From Pampus argenteus (lineage: Eukaryota; Chordata; Actinopteri; Scombriformes; Stromateidae): a DNA stretch of 64,000 nucleotides. The translations under genes and the position numbers were made by a program. This document shows, piece by piece, positions 22,272-33,224 of the stretch (its first letter is position 1; each line of letters opens with the position of its first letter). The stretch spans positions 4,171,001 to 4,235,000 of the forward strand of contig CM072860.1 of assembly GCA_036937835.1 (NCBI GenBank), in the 5' to 3' direction. Below the pieces are notes generated by a model. The model worked only from the letters and a program-made list of their open reading frames with translations, searched no databases and was not told the origin of the DNA.

Positions 22272-25200
22272 ATGACGGTCACTTACAACTTGTGTGCACT
22301 CCTGCTTTTCTTCATAACAGGCAAGTAAATCCACATTCAAACTACTTTTTTTGTTTAGAAAAGCAAAGTTCAGCAAGTGTTTTGCATTTCTCGTGTCACA
22401 TCTACAATCACACATGGTGATGATGAAACACCTGTCTGACTTGTTCTGTTTATGCCTATTTTCTTTTGCAGTCTACATCTGTTTTGAGCCTGTCCTCTGT
22501 TCTGGTAAGGACACAGAGCAGTCTGCACTATCTCATGTTGTGTCTGTGGATGTTACATATTATTCCTCTAATCTACAGTGTGTTATAGCCAATATGAGCT
22601 GAGACAAATCATATTAAACAACACTTGAATTGCAGAGTGTGTGGATTGAACGTTTAACATAACAGACACTGATTGCAGAACAGAAACCTTTTTTTTTTTA
22701 ACCTCTACACCTCTGTGCTTCTGTTTCTCAGACCGCTGTGGACACTCTCAAGTCTTAGACAGCAAAGAGGGAGAGATAAGGAGTTCTGCTTACCACAGCT
22801 GGTCCTATCGCTTCGGCACTATCTTCGACTGCTGGATCATCAGGGCTCAAGAAGGAGAACATGTCATTCTCAGGTATAGATACATAAAAACTTACTATAG
22901 TGATTATTAATGATTTTCCCCGAGTAGTTTGCTGCCAATCAGATGCCCTGAAAAATTGAAATTTTAAAGGTCCACCTCCTCCTGCACCTCCATTTTCACC
23001 TTTCTCCTCCTCTCTTCTTCAGTTTCTCCCAGTTTTCAGCCCGGTGTAAGAAGGAATGGGTGTCTATAAAATCCTCAGCTGGCGGTGAGCCGATTTCTCT
23101 TTGTGGCTCCAAGTTGCCGCAGGCTGTGGAATTCCCAGGGGGAAACATTACAGTGATGCACCACTTCCTCCCCCATCTGTTTCCTGTGTCGTCGTTTCGG
23201 TTGAGTTACAGCAGAGGTAAAAGAGGAAAAAAGTAAAATGGTGTCTGTTCCCATCTATTGTATAAAAACTGATATATTCCCCAGGAAATAAAATGAATAT
23301 TAAAAAGAAGTTCTGTCTTCTGTCAAAAGATGATCTTAAATCCTCCCAACTTTTTTTATTCTTCTTTTTCTACTCATCCAGACTCTGGTGAATGTCCAGT
23401 AACATCTTTTGAATGCCGCGGGGGGCGTTGCCTACCTCTCTCCTGGCGCTGTAATGGTCAGGTGGAGTGTCTCGGGGAAGGCGATGATTTCGGCACAGAT
23501 GAATACGGCTGTACTGCAGAAGAAGACGACACCTCACAAACCACCAAGTACGGCAGCACGCAGGCAGAAGAGGACAAAGCAGACACGTACACAGAGAGGA
23601 ACAGTGACAGAGACTTGGAGATACACAAGGCCGCAGATAAAACCAAGGACTCTGATAAGTCATCAGAGTGGAACTTTGAGTCAGATCTATGGTCACTGCT
23701 GCAGGAACGGGAGAAGGAGGAGGCCCAGATGAATCGAGAGAAGACAGAGGCTCATAAGGAACTCGTGACGCTCACTCCTATTGAGTGGCCCTGTGGAGGG
23801 CTTCTCCAGACCTTCTATGGGACCTTCTCTCCTCCAGCCATTCGTGGCCCCCCGCTGCTCTGTGTCTGGACTCTGGACCCTCAAGACTCCAGGCCGCTGA
23901 GACTGGACCTGCAGCAGCTGGTACTGGGACCTGGGGATACACTCACTGTCCACAACAGAGAGCAAGGCAAAGGAGACGTTATTAAGATTGTAAGTATATT
24001 TAACTGATTACACACATTAGCGTTCTCATATAGGAAAGAATCTGTTGTTGACATGATGTTCCCTTCATGCATTTCAACAGATCACCAGCGCCTCCAATTA
24101 CAAATCAGTCCAAGTAGAGTCCCATACCGGCCTGCTGTCGTTGACGTATCAGACTCTTCCCAGCTCGGAGGGAAGCGGCTTTAACGCTACGTTCCACGTC
24201 GGGACCTACTGCCCTCCCTGGGAGGGTCGGTGTGGCGGTACATCAGGGGGTTGCTTTACTCAGGAGCAACACTGCGACGGGAAATGGGACTGTCCAGAGA
24301 CGGGGAAGGATGAGGAGGGTTGCAGGGGCTGCAGTCTGAACCATTTTGCCTGTGGAGTGGCGGGGCAGAGGACGGTGGCTTCCAGCCACTTTGCTAACAG
24401 ACCGGTTTGCTACCCAGTCAGTGAGAGATGCAACTACCAGCTGTACTGTGCCGACGGCAGCGACGAGAGGGACTGCACCGTGTGCCAGCCGGGGACCTTC
24501 CACTGTGACAGCGACAGGTGGGTGTATGTGAAGGTTTCAGGGAGGCTCAGAGAGGACACCAGTCTGATTACTTCTGAATGAATGCACCATTTCAACCGAG
24601 GAATTTAAGAAATATGAGCTATGATCCATTTACAGCAGCACAAAAAGCTTCATCCCTAACATCTTTTTACCACAGTCTCAGTATCTCGTTATGTGCTCTG
24701 GTTGCTGGTTTTATTATCAGTCATAACGCAAGTGAAACTGAATCTCTCTCATTATATTCCTGTGTACACAAATGGCCCATTGTCCCATGTCGTCGTCTGC
24801 AGGTGTGTGTTTGAGAGCTGGCGCTGTGACGGCCAGGTGGACTGCAAGGACGGCACAGACGAGCTCAACTGCACCGTCATCCTGCCCCGTAAGGTCATCA
24901 CCGCGGCAACGGTGGGCAGCCTGGTCTGTGGGCTTCTGCTGGTTATCGCCATGGGTTGCACCTGTAAACTGTACTCGCTCAGGACCAGAGAGTACAGGTA
25001 ACATCATATAGTTCTTCCCATATATTTAATATAATTTATGGGTAGTTTTCCCTGTTTTTTTCTAGTTTTTATTCCTGCTTGCTCTTTCCTTTTGTACCTG
25101 CTGCATGTGGTCTGTTTATTCTTCCTCTGCTGTAACGCCTAACTTCCCTTTGGGGATCAATAAAATGTTATCTTATTTTGTACATCAGGTCAGTTGTGAA

Positions 25201-27012
25201 AGCAAAGATATTAAATTCTCTAATGGCAGTCTTTCAAGGATTCAAGGATTTTTATTTGTCATTGCAACACATGTAAACATGGGATGCAACGAAATTGGTT
25301 TCCCTGGTCCTGGAGCAGCCCAATATCAAATATAATAAAATACAGAATAAAAAATAAAATATATATATACACATCTGTATATATGGAACATAAAATATAA
25401 AAGTAAAGCCAATTTTAAATTTAAGACAAGTATATACAATGAAAATAGAAAAAGAAAAAGAAAAACAACAACAGAATAACACCATGGTGAAATGTCCAGG
25501 TTGTGCAAAAGCTGCATTGTGCATAAAGAATTTCAGTGCATTTATATTGTACTCGCTTCAGTAGCTGCTAGTACTAGCAGACAGCATCTCTCCCACCTCC
25601 CACAACACAGCAGTTGTTGTTGTTGTTGTTGTTATAAACTGTCAGCGTCCCATGTGCTGTGCATCATGTCTCCTCTTAATTAAATTAAAACCTATATTCA
25701 CTAATATACACAAAATATACTGTGTATGGGTCTGTCAAGTGCTTTTTTTTTTTAAGTGTGTGAATGCATCTTAATGTGTTTGTTTTCTGGCAGCATGTTT
25801 GCACCAATCAGTCGTCAGGAAGCGGAGCTGATTCAGCAACAGGCTCCTCCGTCCTACGGTCAGCTGATTGCTCAGGGCATCATCCCGCCAGTGGAGGATT
25901 TCCCCACAGAAAACCCCAATGAGGTGAGAGAGTTGTTTTTTTTTTAAGCTACTGACATGGTCAAGCTTTTACAGGTGACAATATTTTGGTGTCCTAGTGC
26001 TGCTCCTAGGAGTACGTACGTCTTAAAGTCATGTGCTTATTAATCCTCAGCAGGCCGAGGGATAAAGTAAGAACAGCTTTAAAATAGAGCTGTTGCCTTT
26101 CAGGTTTCATTAGTTAGTGTAGACGGCTGAGCTTGTGTGGTGGTGAATCAGTGTCTTTTGAATACAAAGCTCAGTTTATGTAGTAAATGATTTTAATGCC
26201 ACTTTATAAGAAATGTAAGAGTTATATACAGTATCTGCTTATTCTTCCTCTTTCTACAACTTCTCTGTTCTTATTTTCGTTTGCATTTATTACTCCCAGT
26301 TGTGTTTTCCTGCTATTCTGTAAATTTCCCCTCTAAGGATCAATAAGGTCTTACTTTCTAAATCTCATTCCTCCATCAGACCTCGTCTCTTTCTCTGAGG
26401 GGGATCCTCCAGCTCCTCCGCCAGGACGCCGTCAACTCATCGCACCGCAGACGCAGGCCCCGATTCATCCGCCGAGCTGTCCGCCGCATGAGGAGGTGGG
26501 GTCTGATCCCCAGACCTCCCTCCAGGTCCTCTCATGCGTCAAGCTCCAACCAGCAGCAGGCAGACGCTTCTCCTCCTGGTCAGACACCAGCTCACTCCGC
26601 TCCCACCAGCTCCTCGTCAGCCGTGGAGGCGGTCAACCAGCCGGTGCCTCAGAAACTCGGCTTGTTGGCTCAGTCGGAGCAGCAGCAACAGCGCGAAGCT
26701 CCGCCGCCACCACAGCCTGTTACTTCCCCACCTCCGCCTCCGTACGCTCCCCCAGCTCCACCTGTGGCCGCTCCCCAAACTCCCCCTGTCGCCGTCCCCC
26801 CAAGCAGCCCTTCTCTGGCCTCTATCTTCCACACACTGGGCCTGAGCATCTCCCTATTCAGAGCCTCACCCTCTTCTTCCTCCACCAACTCCATGCCCCT
26901 CTCCGCCTCCCCTTCGTTCTCTTCCTCCTCGTCTTTCTCCGACGACGAGGTGCTGCTTATCCCGCTGTCTGAAGACACCACTTCAGAGGATGATGTGCCC
27001 ATGCTCACCTGA
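22272..27012 (+). CDS. lrp10: Low-density lipoprotein receptor-related protein 10
   Basis: Type I membrane receptor of the LRP3/10/12 group that shuttles between trans-Golgi, endosomes and the surface. Nine coding exons: 22272-22320, 22472-22504, 22732-22873, 23023-23216, 23382-23989, 24081-24517, 24803-24997, 25794-25923 and 26380-27012, giving 806 residues (human 713). Intron 1 after the ATG has a GC donor (GCAAGT at 22,321), and phase demands it. In order: signal peptide; CUB1; LDL-A repeat (from about 142); an unusually long acidic/charged linker; CUB2; three LDL-A repeats; transmembrane segment about 519-541; and a cytosolic tail. The tail has QQAPPSYGQLIAQG (PPxY), a strongly basic patch (HRRRRPRF...RRMRRW), a Pro/Ser-rich stretch and a C-terminal DEVLL (785-789), a DXXLL GGA-type sorting signal, ending MLT as in human. 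Head to head with mmp14. Confidence 0.96.
25130..25510. repeat. Probable retroposon fragments in lrp10 intron 7
   Basis: 'cttccctttggggatcaataaaat' (about 25,141-25,170) resembles the 3' tail of fish L2-type LINEs. The following 'tttcaaggattcaaggatttttatttgtcattgcaac' (in pieces; about 25,227-25,267) with 'caacgaaattgg' is another recurrent teleost repeat motif. A GTT trinucleotide run lies at 25,613-25,632. A second tail-like 'tcccctctaaggatcaataagg' sits at about 26,325-26,347 in intron 8. Confidence 0.4.
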
Positions 27013-28310
27013 ATAGCGCCAGGACTTCCTCACCCTCTCCTCCCTTCTCCTCCCTCTGTCTCCTTTACTCACTGCTAATAACTGAAACCCAGTCTTTCCA
27101 CATTTGTTTGAACTTCAGCACAGGAGCGGTGAGACTTACCCTCACTGTGCGAGTCTGGTGCCTTTTTGAAATTGCTTTGGGTTGGATTTATTGACTTACA
27201 GAGTCAAGTATTTTACTTTTTGTTTGTTTGTTTTTGTTTTTAAAGACCTCCTTCAGAAAGTGTAAGTTTTAGACGAAAAGCGTGGCTGAGGTATGTTTGT
27301 GAGTATTGGATGTGCACTTAATTATTGGCTGCACATTGAAGGTAAACTTTTGCACATCTTCCTTATCCAGATACTGAGGCAGGCGACTGTCACATTGAAT
27401 GAGTTTTTAAACGACATAATGGTAAATAATCATGTTTGTATGACTGCAACTGTGTGAATGCATTTTAGTCTTGCATAGACAGTGGAGTATGTTTTGTAGA
27501 TGTGGATGGTCTTCACATATTTCTGCCACTAACATTATCATGTTATATCAGATATGATAGAAAAAAAAAATCTCCCCTATTTAAGTGCCTTTTTTGAGGA
27601 GTTTCCTGTAGATGGTTTCAGGAGATTTAAATACACGCTGCACACCGAAAAACACACGGAGGCACACGTCACATTAAAACACTCATACACACACACATCA
27701 ACGGCTTTATTATAACATGTAAATGCATGTCTATTTGCAAGCTGGCAATAACTTTTTGGGACCCCTGGTTTTAGTGCACATGGCAACATAACTTTGTGGG
27801 TTTTTTTTGGGTACATAGGTGTGCACCCTTCCCAAGTGAATGTATGTTTGTCTACGTCTCACAAGCAAACATGTCAAAAGACAATCTCTTAGGTGCCTGA
27901 TTTTAGGATCTGTGTGTGTGAGGTGTGCCCAGTACCCTAGTGATAACCCCCCCCCCCCCCCCTCCTTCACAAAATAAGCTCAGCTTGAATTTTTAACCCC
28001 TGAGGGGAATCAAATGCATTCTGTCACATTTTTGACACAACAGACTTGTGGTGTGCCATTTGTATTAATGTAAATTTAATGGTGTGTTTATTTCGGCAGG
28101 TTTTCTTTTTCTTTTATTTTTTTTTTTCTCCTTTTCCTCAAGTTTGTTCTGTTTCTGGTTTGAATGTATTACAGTCAATGTGGAGTAGCTGGAAGTTTTA
28201 AATTCACAATATAATGAGATAAATAAGTGATTTTTTTTCTGATTTTTATTAGGGTAACTTCACTGTATATAAGTAAAAATGTGGCTGACATTAAACAATT
28301 TGCACTTTTA
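27013..28310 (+). other. lrp10 3' UTR
   Basis: Runs from the stop to a probable ATTAAA signal at about 28,291-28,296, with upstream GTGTG-rich and T-rich sequence. It contains a poly-C run (about 27,947-27,962) and no coding frame of note. Confidence 0.55.
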
Positions 28311-29297
28311 GCTGTTGGGTTTTGAATGATTTGTGTGTGTGTGTGTGTGTGTGTTTGAGGGTTAAGTGTGTGTGAGCAAAATACTAAAAGAAAGGACCTG
28401 ACACCGTAGTAACAGATGTTGCATTGTGCTTTGTATTCAAAAGTAGAAATTCACACATCTTCCCTCTGGTGAGCTAGTTAAAAGACGTCTGTGAACATAA
28501 ATAGAAACTCTGCTCTTATCAAGGCTCAGGGCTACATGACTGGACTGAGGATCGATTCACCTATGAGGTAATTATATCCTGTTTAATTGGTAAATCAGTG
28601 CTGCGAGTTGAATTTTCATTATACTATTAACCACTCGGGACTGCGAGACCCACAAGGGGAAAAAACACAATATACTGAGGTTTTTGATCTATATTTGTAG
28701 AAAGCAGGCATCCTAGTTCATGTCCTCTGAGTTTAATTAACCACATGGAAACGTTTGCGTGTTACACCCACCTTTTAAAAAGCCCTCGATAAGCTGTTAA
28801 TTGTGATTTTTTTTTGATAAATAAAAAGGATAATTTGACTGTTTATTAGTGTATTCCTTCTGTGACTGACTCTGCATCTAACATGTGTCTAAGCAGACTG
28901 ATGAACTGAACTCTTCAGATGTGCTTTATATGTGGAATTTGACCACATCTGCATTCAGTTATTTAACAGCTTACATAAGCTTTGTTGTAGACAGGATGTT
29001 AATTTATTCAGTTAACTGTTAACAATTGTGTTTTCTGTCATTTTCAATTATCAACATGAAGATCTATATGCTGTTGCAAAGTTTACTCCACACAGCTGGG
29101 ATACATTTTTAGAGGCAAAATGAACAACATAAGTAAATGATTTAAATGATTATTTGACCTTAAAGTCACTTTTAAATATACTTAACTGAGCCCAGCATGT
29201 GTTAGTAAAGTATTTTTTGCTCAGGAAATTCAGGCATAATATACAACAACTAATCATCGTCGTCACCTTGACCCTAAAACAGGTTCCAGCTATAATT
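28311..29297. other. Intergenic region between lrp10 and cirop
   Basis: AT-rich, with a GT microsatellite at about 28,331-28,352. No gene, and no clear X-box or FOXJ1 (GTAAACA) site that would be expected of a cilia-linked promoter was seen within 300 bases of the cirop start. Confidence 0.5.
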
Positions 29298-32200
29298 ATG
29301 GTTTTACCTCCACCCCAGAGACTCTGGGTGGGGGTGCTGCTGGTGCTTGTGGTCGTGGTGGTGGAGCTCCCTGGAGGCCTGCAGAAGTGCATCTTTGATG
29401 AGGTTCAGGCTCAGGTCAGAGTAGTCAGAGCTGCACCCGTTGACCCAGACAGCCCACCCGGCGACACCAGACTCGCAGCCCTAACAGGGCAACAACCTGC
29501 TCGCCCAGGACTGAAGGCTTCACCCCTACAAGCAGTGAAACAGAGGAGCAGCCTGAAAGAGTTAGCCCCGCCTACTGCTGCCTCCCCACAACCAATCAGG
29601 ATCCGGACCTGGATTCCGCAAGAGAGTGACAGCCTATCAGAGGCCGAGAAAGACAGGCTGGAGGCAGCTGTGGAGAAGGCTGTGAGGATGGTGTCTTCTT
29701 TACTTTCAGGTGATGACACGCACACGCACACACACACACACACACACAGAAACTAACGTGTACTGACTTTTGATAGTGGACAGAGTACCGGGCCCTTTGC
29801 TGCTCAGGAGAGACATCAACAAATACTGCAAGTTTCTCTGGAGGAACTCAAGCACTATTAACTACAACAGGTTGGTGTGTGTGTGTGTGTGTGTGTGCGT
29901 GTGCGCTAGTTTACATGTTTTTTATATATGATCACCCATCCTGCTTCAGTGTACATCATTAAATAGAGGAGAATAAAAATGTACAAATATATTAAAATAT
30001 ATAAAAATATTATACAAATATATTAAACTTCTTGCAGTTGTGGTAGAGCCAACAACAACTACAGATCTGAGACCTGTCTGGATGTGATAGTAAGTATTAG
30101 TCTGACTTAAAAGTACTAGTATGTCTTCTTCTTCTTCTATATATGACACATGACCTCTGTCACCATCAGATCCCAGATGATCACCTTGCTGGATGTGATG
30201 TTTACCCAGAGGCTGATTCACCTCGTAGGACCGCTCTCCGACCGGAAGGAGCTGGACTCTCCGACACCGACTTCCTGCTTTACCTCCACATACAGGCTAC
30301 TGACAAATGTAGAGCAGAGGTGAGAACTCGCTGGAAACATTGGCATCAAATCCAGAGTATTCATAATCAATTGGCTGGCTTTTAACTTTTCTCCATACTT
30401 TCTGTCCACTCACAGCCTAACGTGTTGGCCTATGCTGTCCACTGCCAGACGGACACACGTGGGAGACCAGTGGCTGGAGTGGTGGTCATCTGCAGGGACA
30501 GACTGACAGGAGCCACATACAGCCACCAGACTACTGTACAGGTACGGTTAATAATCGTTGCTTAATAAAACAAATCATGTGTTTTTGCTGACAAAATTAA
30601 TTAGCAGTGTGAGTGGTCTCTAGTGGTCAACAGCAGACTAAATAAGTGTGTGTGTGTGTGTGTGTGTGTTTTCCAGACTGTGATCCACGAGCTGTTTCAT
30701 GCACTTGGTTTCTCTAAAGGTCTTTTTCACACCTGGAGAGATTGTTCCTCCTCTTCTCAAGGTTTTAATCATATCACATTTATTACATTTATCCACACTA
30801 TATATATATCTATAATCATTTGCAATGCTCGTCTTGTTCCTCATGATGGTTGTTTACTGAAAATTTTATTTTTTTAAATGTACTTTATATTTACACAACA
30901 CCCAAAAAAAGCTCTACAGGGACAAACAAGGCAAAGAAACAGAATATAAAAGAAAAAACTGTCCTTTTTAACTCACAAAATCCTTGTGTTTTTCCGCAGT
31001 GGCTGCTGGCTGTTCTCCTCGGGGCAAAGTGACTCACACTGATGGATCGGGCCAGATGAGGATCTACACCCCGTCTGTTATCTCAGCCCTGCAGAAGCAT
31101 CTGGCATCAACGGACCCCGAGCTCGGCGGGCCTCTGGAGAACCTGGTCCTGAGCAGCTCAACTTAACTCTTTCTCAGATTTCACTGCGTGCTCTCCTTAC
31201 ATGCTTTACACTTCTTCTTCTTCTTCTTCCAGGATGTGCCTCCAGGTGGAGTGTCTTCTCACTGGGAGTCCCGGCTCCTGCAGGGGTCCATTATGTCGGC
31301 GGTGCTGGGGGACCCCATCACAGTCCGGATCGACCCGGTCACCTTGGCTGCATTACAGGACACAGGCTGGTACTCTGTCAACCTGAGCCGGGCCCAGAGT
31401 CTGGTCTGGGGAGACGGTGAGAGAGCAGCAGAACGGTGTAGTCAACAACTAATATATAAAAACACGAATGCATGGAAACATCAACATCAACATCAAGACT
31501 GTCTTATGATAAGAACATAAAGCTGAATGATAAATATGTTTTGTTTATAGGTGAAGGAGCTACGTTTGGCTCCCTGTCAACCTGTCTGAACAACTCCTCC
31601 TTTTTCTGCACTGGCAGGTAGATTAAAGAATCATTTTCTACTCAGTATTTTACATCTTTAAGTGACACATCGATCATTTTTTCCCCTTTCATAGCACATT
31701 TCCAGCATGGATAGTTGCATTATTCTTTTTTTTTTTTTTTTGTCTCAGTGGACTTGGGTGTCATTATCTTCACCTCCACAAGGGGAGGTGCCAGACTGAT
31801 GAATACCTGGAGAAGTGTCGTGTATATAAAACCCTCAAGAATGGAGTAAGTTTTGTTTAATGTCATGTGATTGTATTGAAAAGAAAAATCTTCATTTTTT
31901 TTATTCCTAAATTCTTTTTTTTTTTTTTTCAGAGTGAGTGTTGGAAAAAGGAAAATGAAAGACAGTCAGCTGAAGAGGACAGGAGCGGGGAGATCTTTGG
32001 CTCTGACAGTCGTTGTTTCTTCTCCAACCTGAACCGACAGGTGTGTGTGTTCATGTGTGTTTTCCTATTAGTATGAATATACACCTGGACTGTTTCCTAT
32101 GTGTGACTACTACTATCCCTCTTTCTCCACTCGCCTCTCTTTTAGAGTCACTCTTTCTTGTCCCGCAGCTCTTCGGAGGGCCGCTGTTACAGACACAGGT

Positions 32201-32945
32201 GTACTGGACCCAACAGGTACCAGATCCAGGTGTCTGGCTCTGAATGGCTCCACTGTCCAGCGGGAGGTAGCATTCAGGTATGATGACAAAACATTTCACT
32301 GAACTACAGTAGAAATCAATATGGTTGGTGAGAGAAACAGTATATTATAGAATATCTCTATCAGAGATATTTTATACATATGTACATGAGTTATTTTTAG
32401 TTAACTGCAATGAAGTGTACTTTTCCTTCTGCACTGTTCAGATTTTGCTTACTGAGATTTTACAAATGTCACATGTCACAATGATGACTGGTGTAAACAG
32501 ATCCACACATTCTCATTTGACATTTAATCACATTATCTAGCCTTTCTTTCTTTTCTTTGCCGCGTCTGCTTCTCAGATAAAACAGTACCAGGGTTCAGTT
32601 TTCTGCCCTGACGGGAGGTTATGTCTGTACGCTGACGTTACTCCTCCCTCAGACCATGTCAACACATTTCCTGCTTCTATCACAAGGTGAGTATGACTTT
32701 TTACAGGCTTCCTTTTCATTGGTAGACCTCTAACTGATACTAATCTTACTTTTTTTTTTTTTATTTGCTTTTCGTTCAGTGAACCCTACAGGACTTTAAT
32801 TTCAGCCCAGCTCACTGCAGCCACATCGCTCTGCTTCACTGCTGCTGTGTGTCTCCTGGCTGCAGTCATGGTGTCTTATAGGAAATGTTGCTCCTGCAGG
32901 GTCAAGATCCACACTGTCCCAGAGGATCCCAGCTACGACCTGTAG
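29298..32945 (+). CDS. cirop: Ciliated left-right organizer metallopeptidase (leishmanolysin-like 2)
   Basis: M8 (leishmanolysin-family) zinc protease; vertebrate CIROP/LMLN2 is known to act in the left-right organizer in laterality determination. Fourteen exons: 29298-29709, 29777-29870, 30038-30089, 30170-30319, 30416-30541, 30677-30761, 31000-31145, 31233-31416, 31551-31617, 31749-31845, 31933-32040, 32146-32277, 32577-32686 and 32780-32945, giving 642 residues. Features: a signal peptide with a long V/L run; HELFHALGF (282-290) with catalytic E283; distant third zinc ligand in SSHWE (H365); Met-turn GSIM (M376); a Cys-rich C-terminal half (GRCYRHRC, SEWLHCPAGG, SVFCP); a transmembrane helix about 599-620; and a short tail with a Cys cluster. 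Both catalytic motifs are intact. The exon 7 donor GTCCTG is weak. LMLN itself is the alternative, but the C-terminal membrane anchor and synteny favour cirop. Confidence 0.88.
29873..29905. repeat. GT microsatellite in cirop intron 2
   Basis: A (GT)n array starts right after the exon 2 donor, so the donor is embedded in the repeat edge. Similar arrays follow the exon 1 donor (CA, about 29,719-29,749) and precede the exon 6 acceptor (GT, about 30,646-30,670). Confidence 0.85.
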
Positions 32946-33153
32946 ACGTGAAAACCTTTGAATGGAAGTGTTGAGATGAATGTGTGATGTGAAACTCAAT
33001 CAAATAGCATACTTTGACTTTTATTTAACAGGAAATCAATTTCTATTGACTAGAGATGGTGGGATGGGTGACAAGGAGGGCAAAAATCTAAGTACTGTGA
33101 CAATCTAATATCTAATTTTCACTCAAACCATTTTTGTCTTCATTGTTCAAAAA

Positions 33154-33218
33154 AATAAAAAAAATAATAGCCGCACAACAGTGTTTTTTTTTCATCATGT
33201 TTTTGAGATTGAAATAAA
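33154..33218 (+). terminator. Polyadenylation signals of cirop
   Basis: AATAAA at 33,154-33,159 and again at 33,213-33,218, 210-270 bases after the stop. The tandem duplication carrying oxa1l begins immediately after the second one. Confidence 0.55.
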
Positions 33219-33224
33219 TAAATA

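Noticed and set aside
32165..32277. Acceptor CCCGCAG/CTCTTCGG for cirop exon 12
   Set aside because: Gives the wrong frame; starting at 32,146 keeps phase 0 and yields the family-like GRCYRHRC segment.
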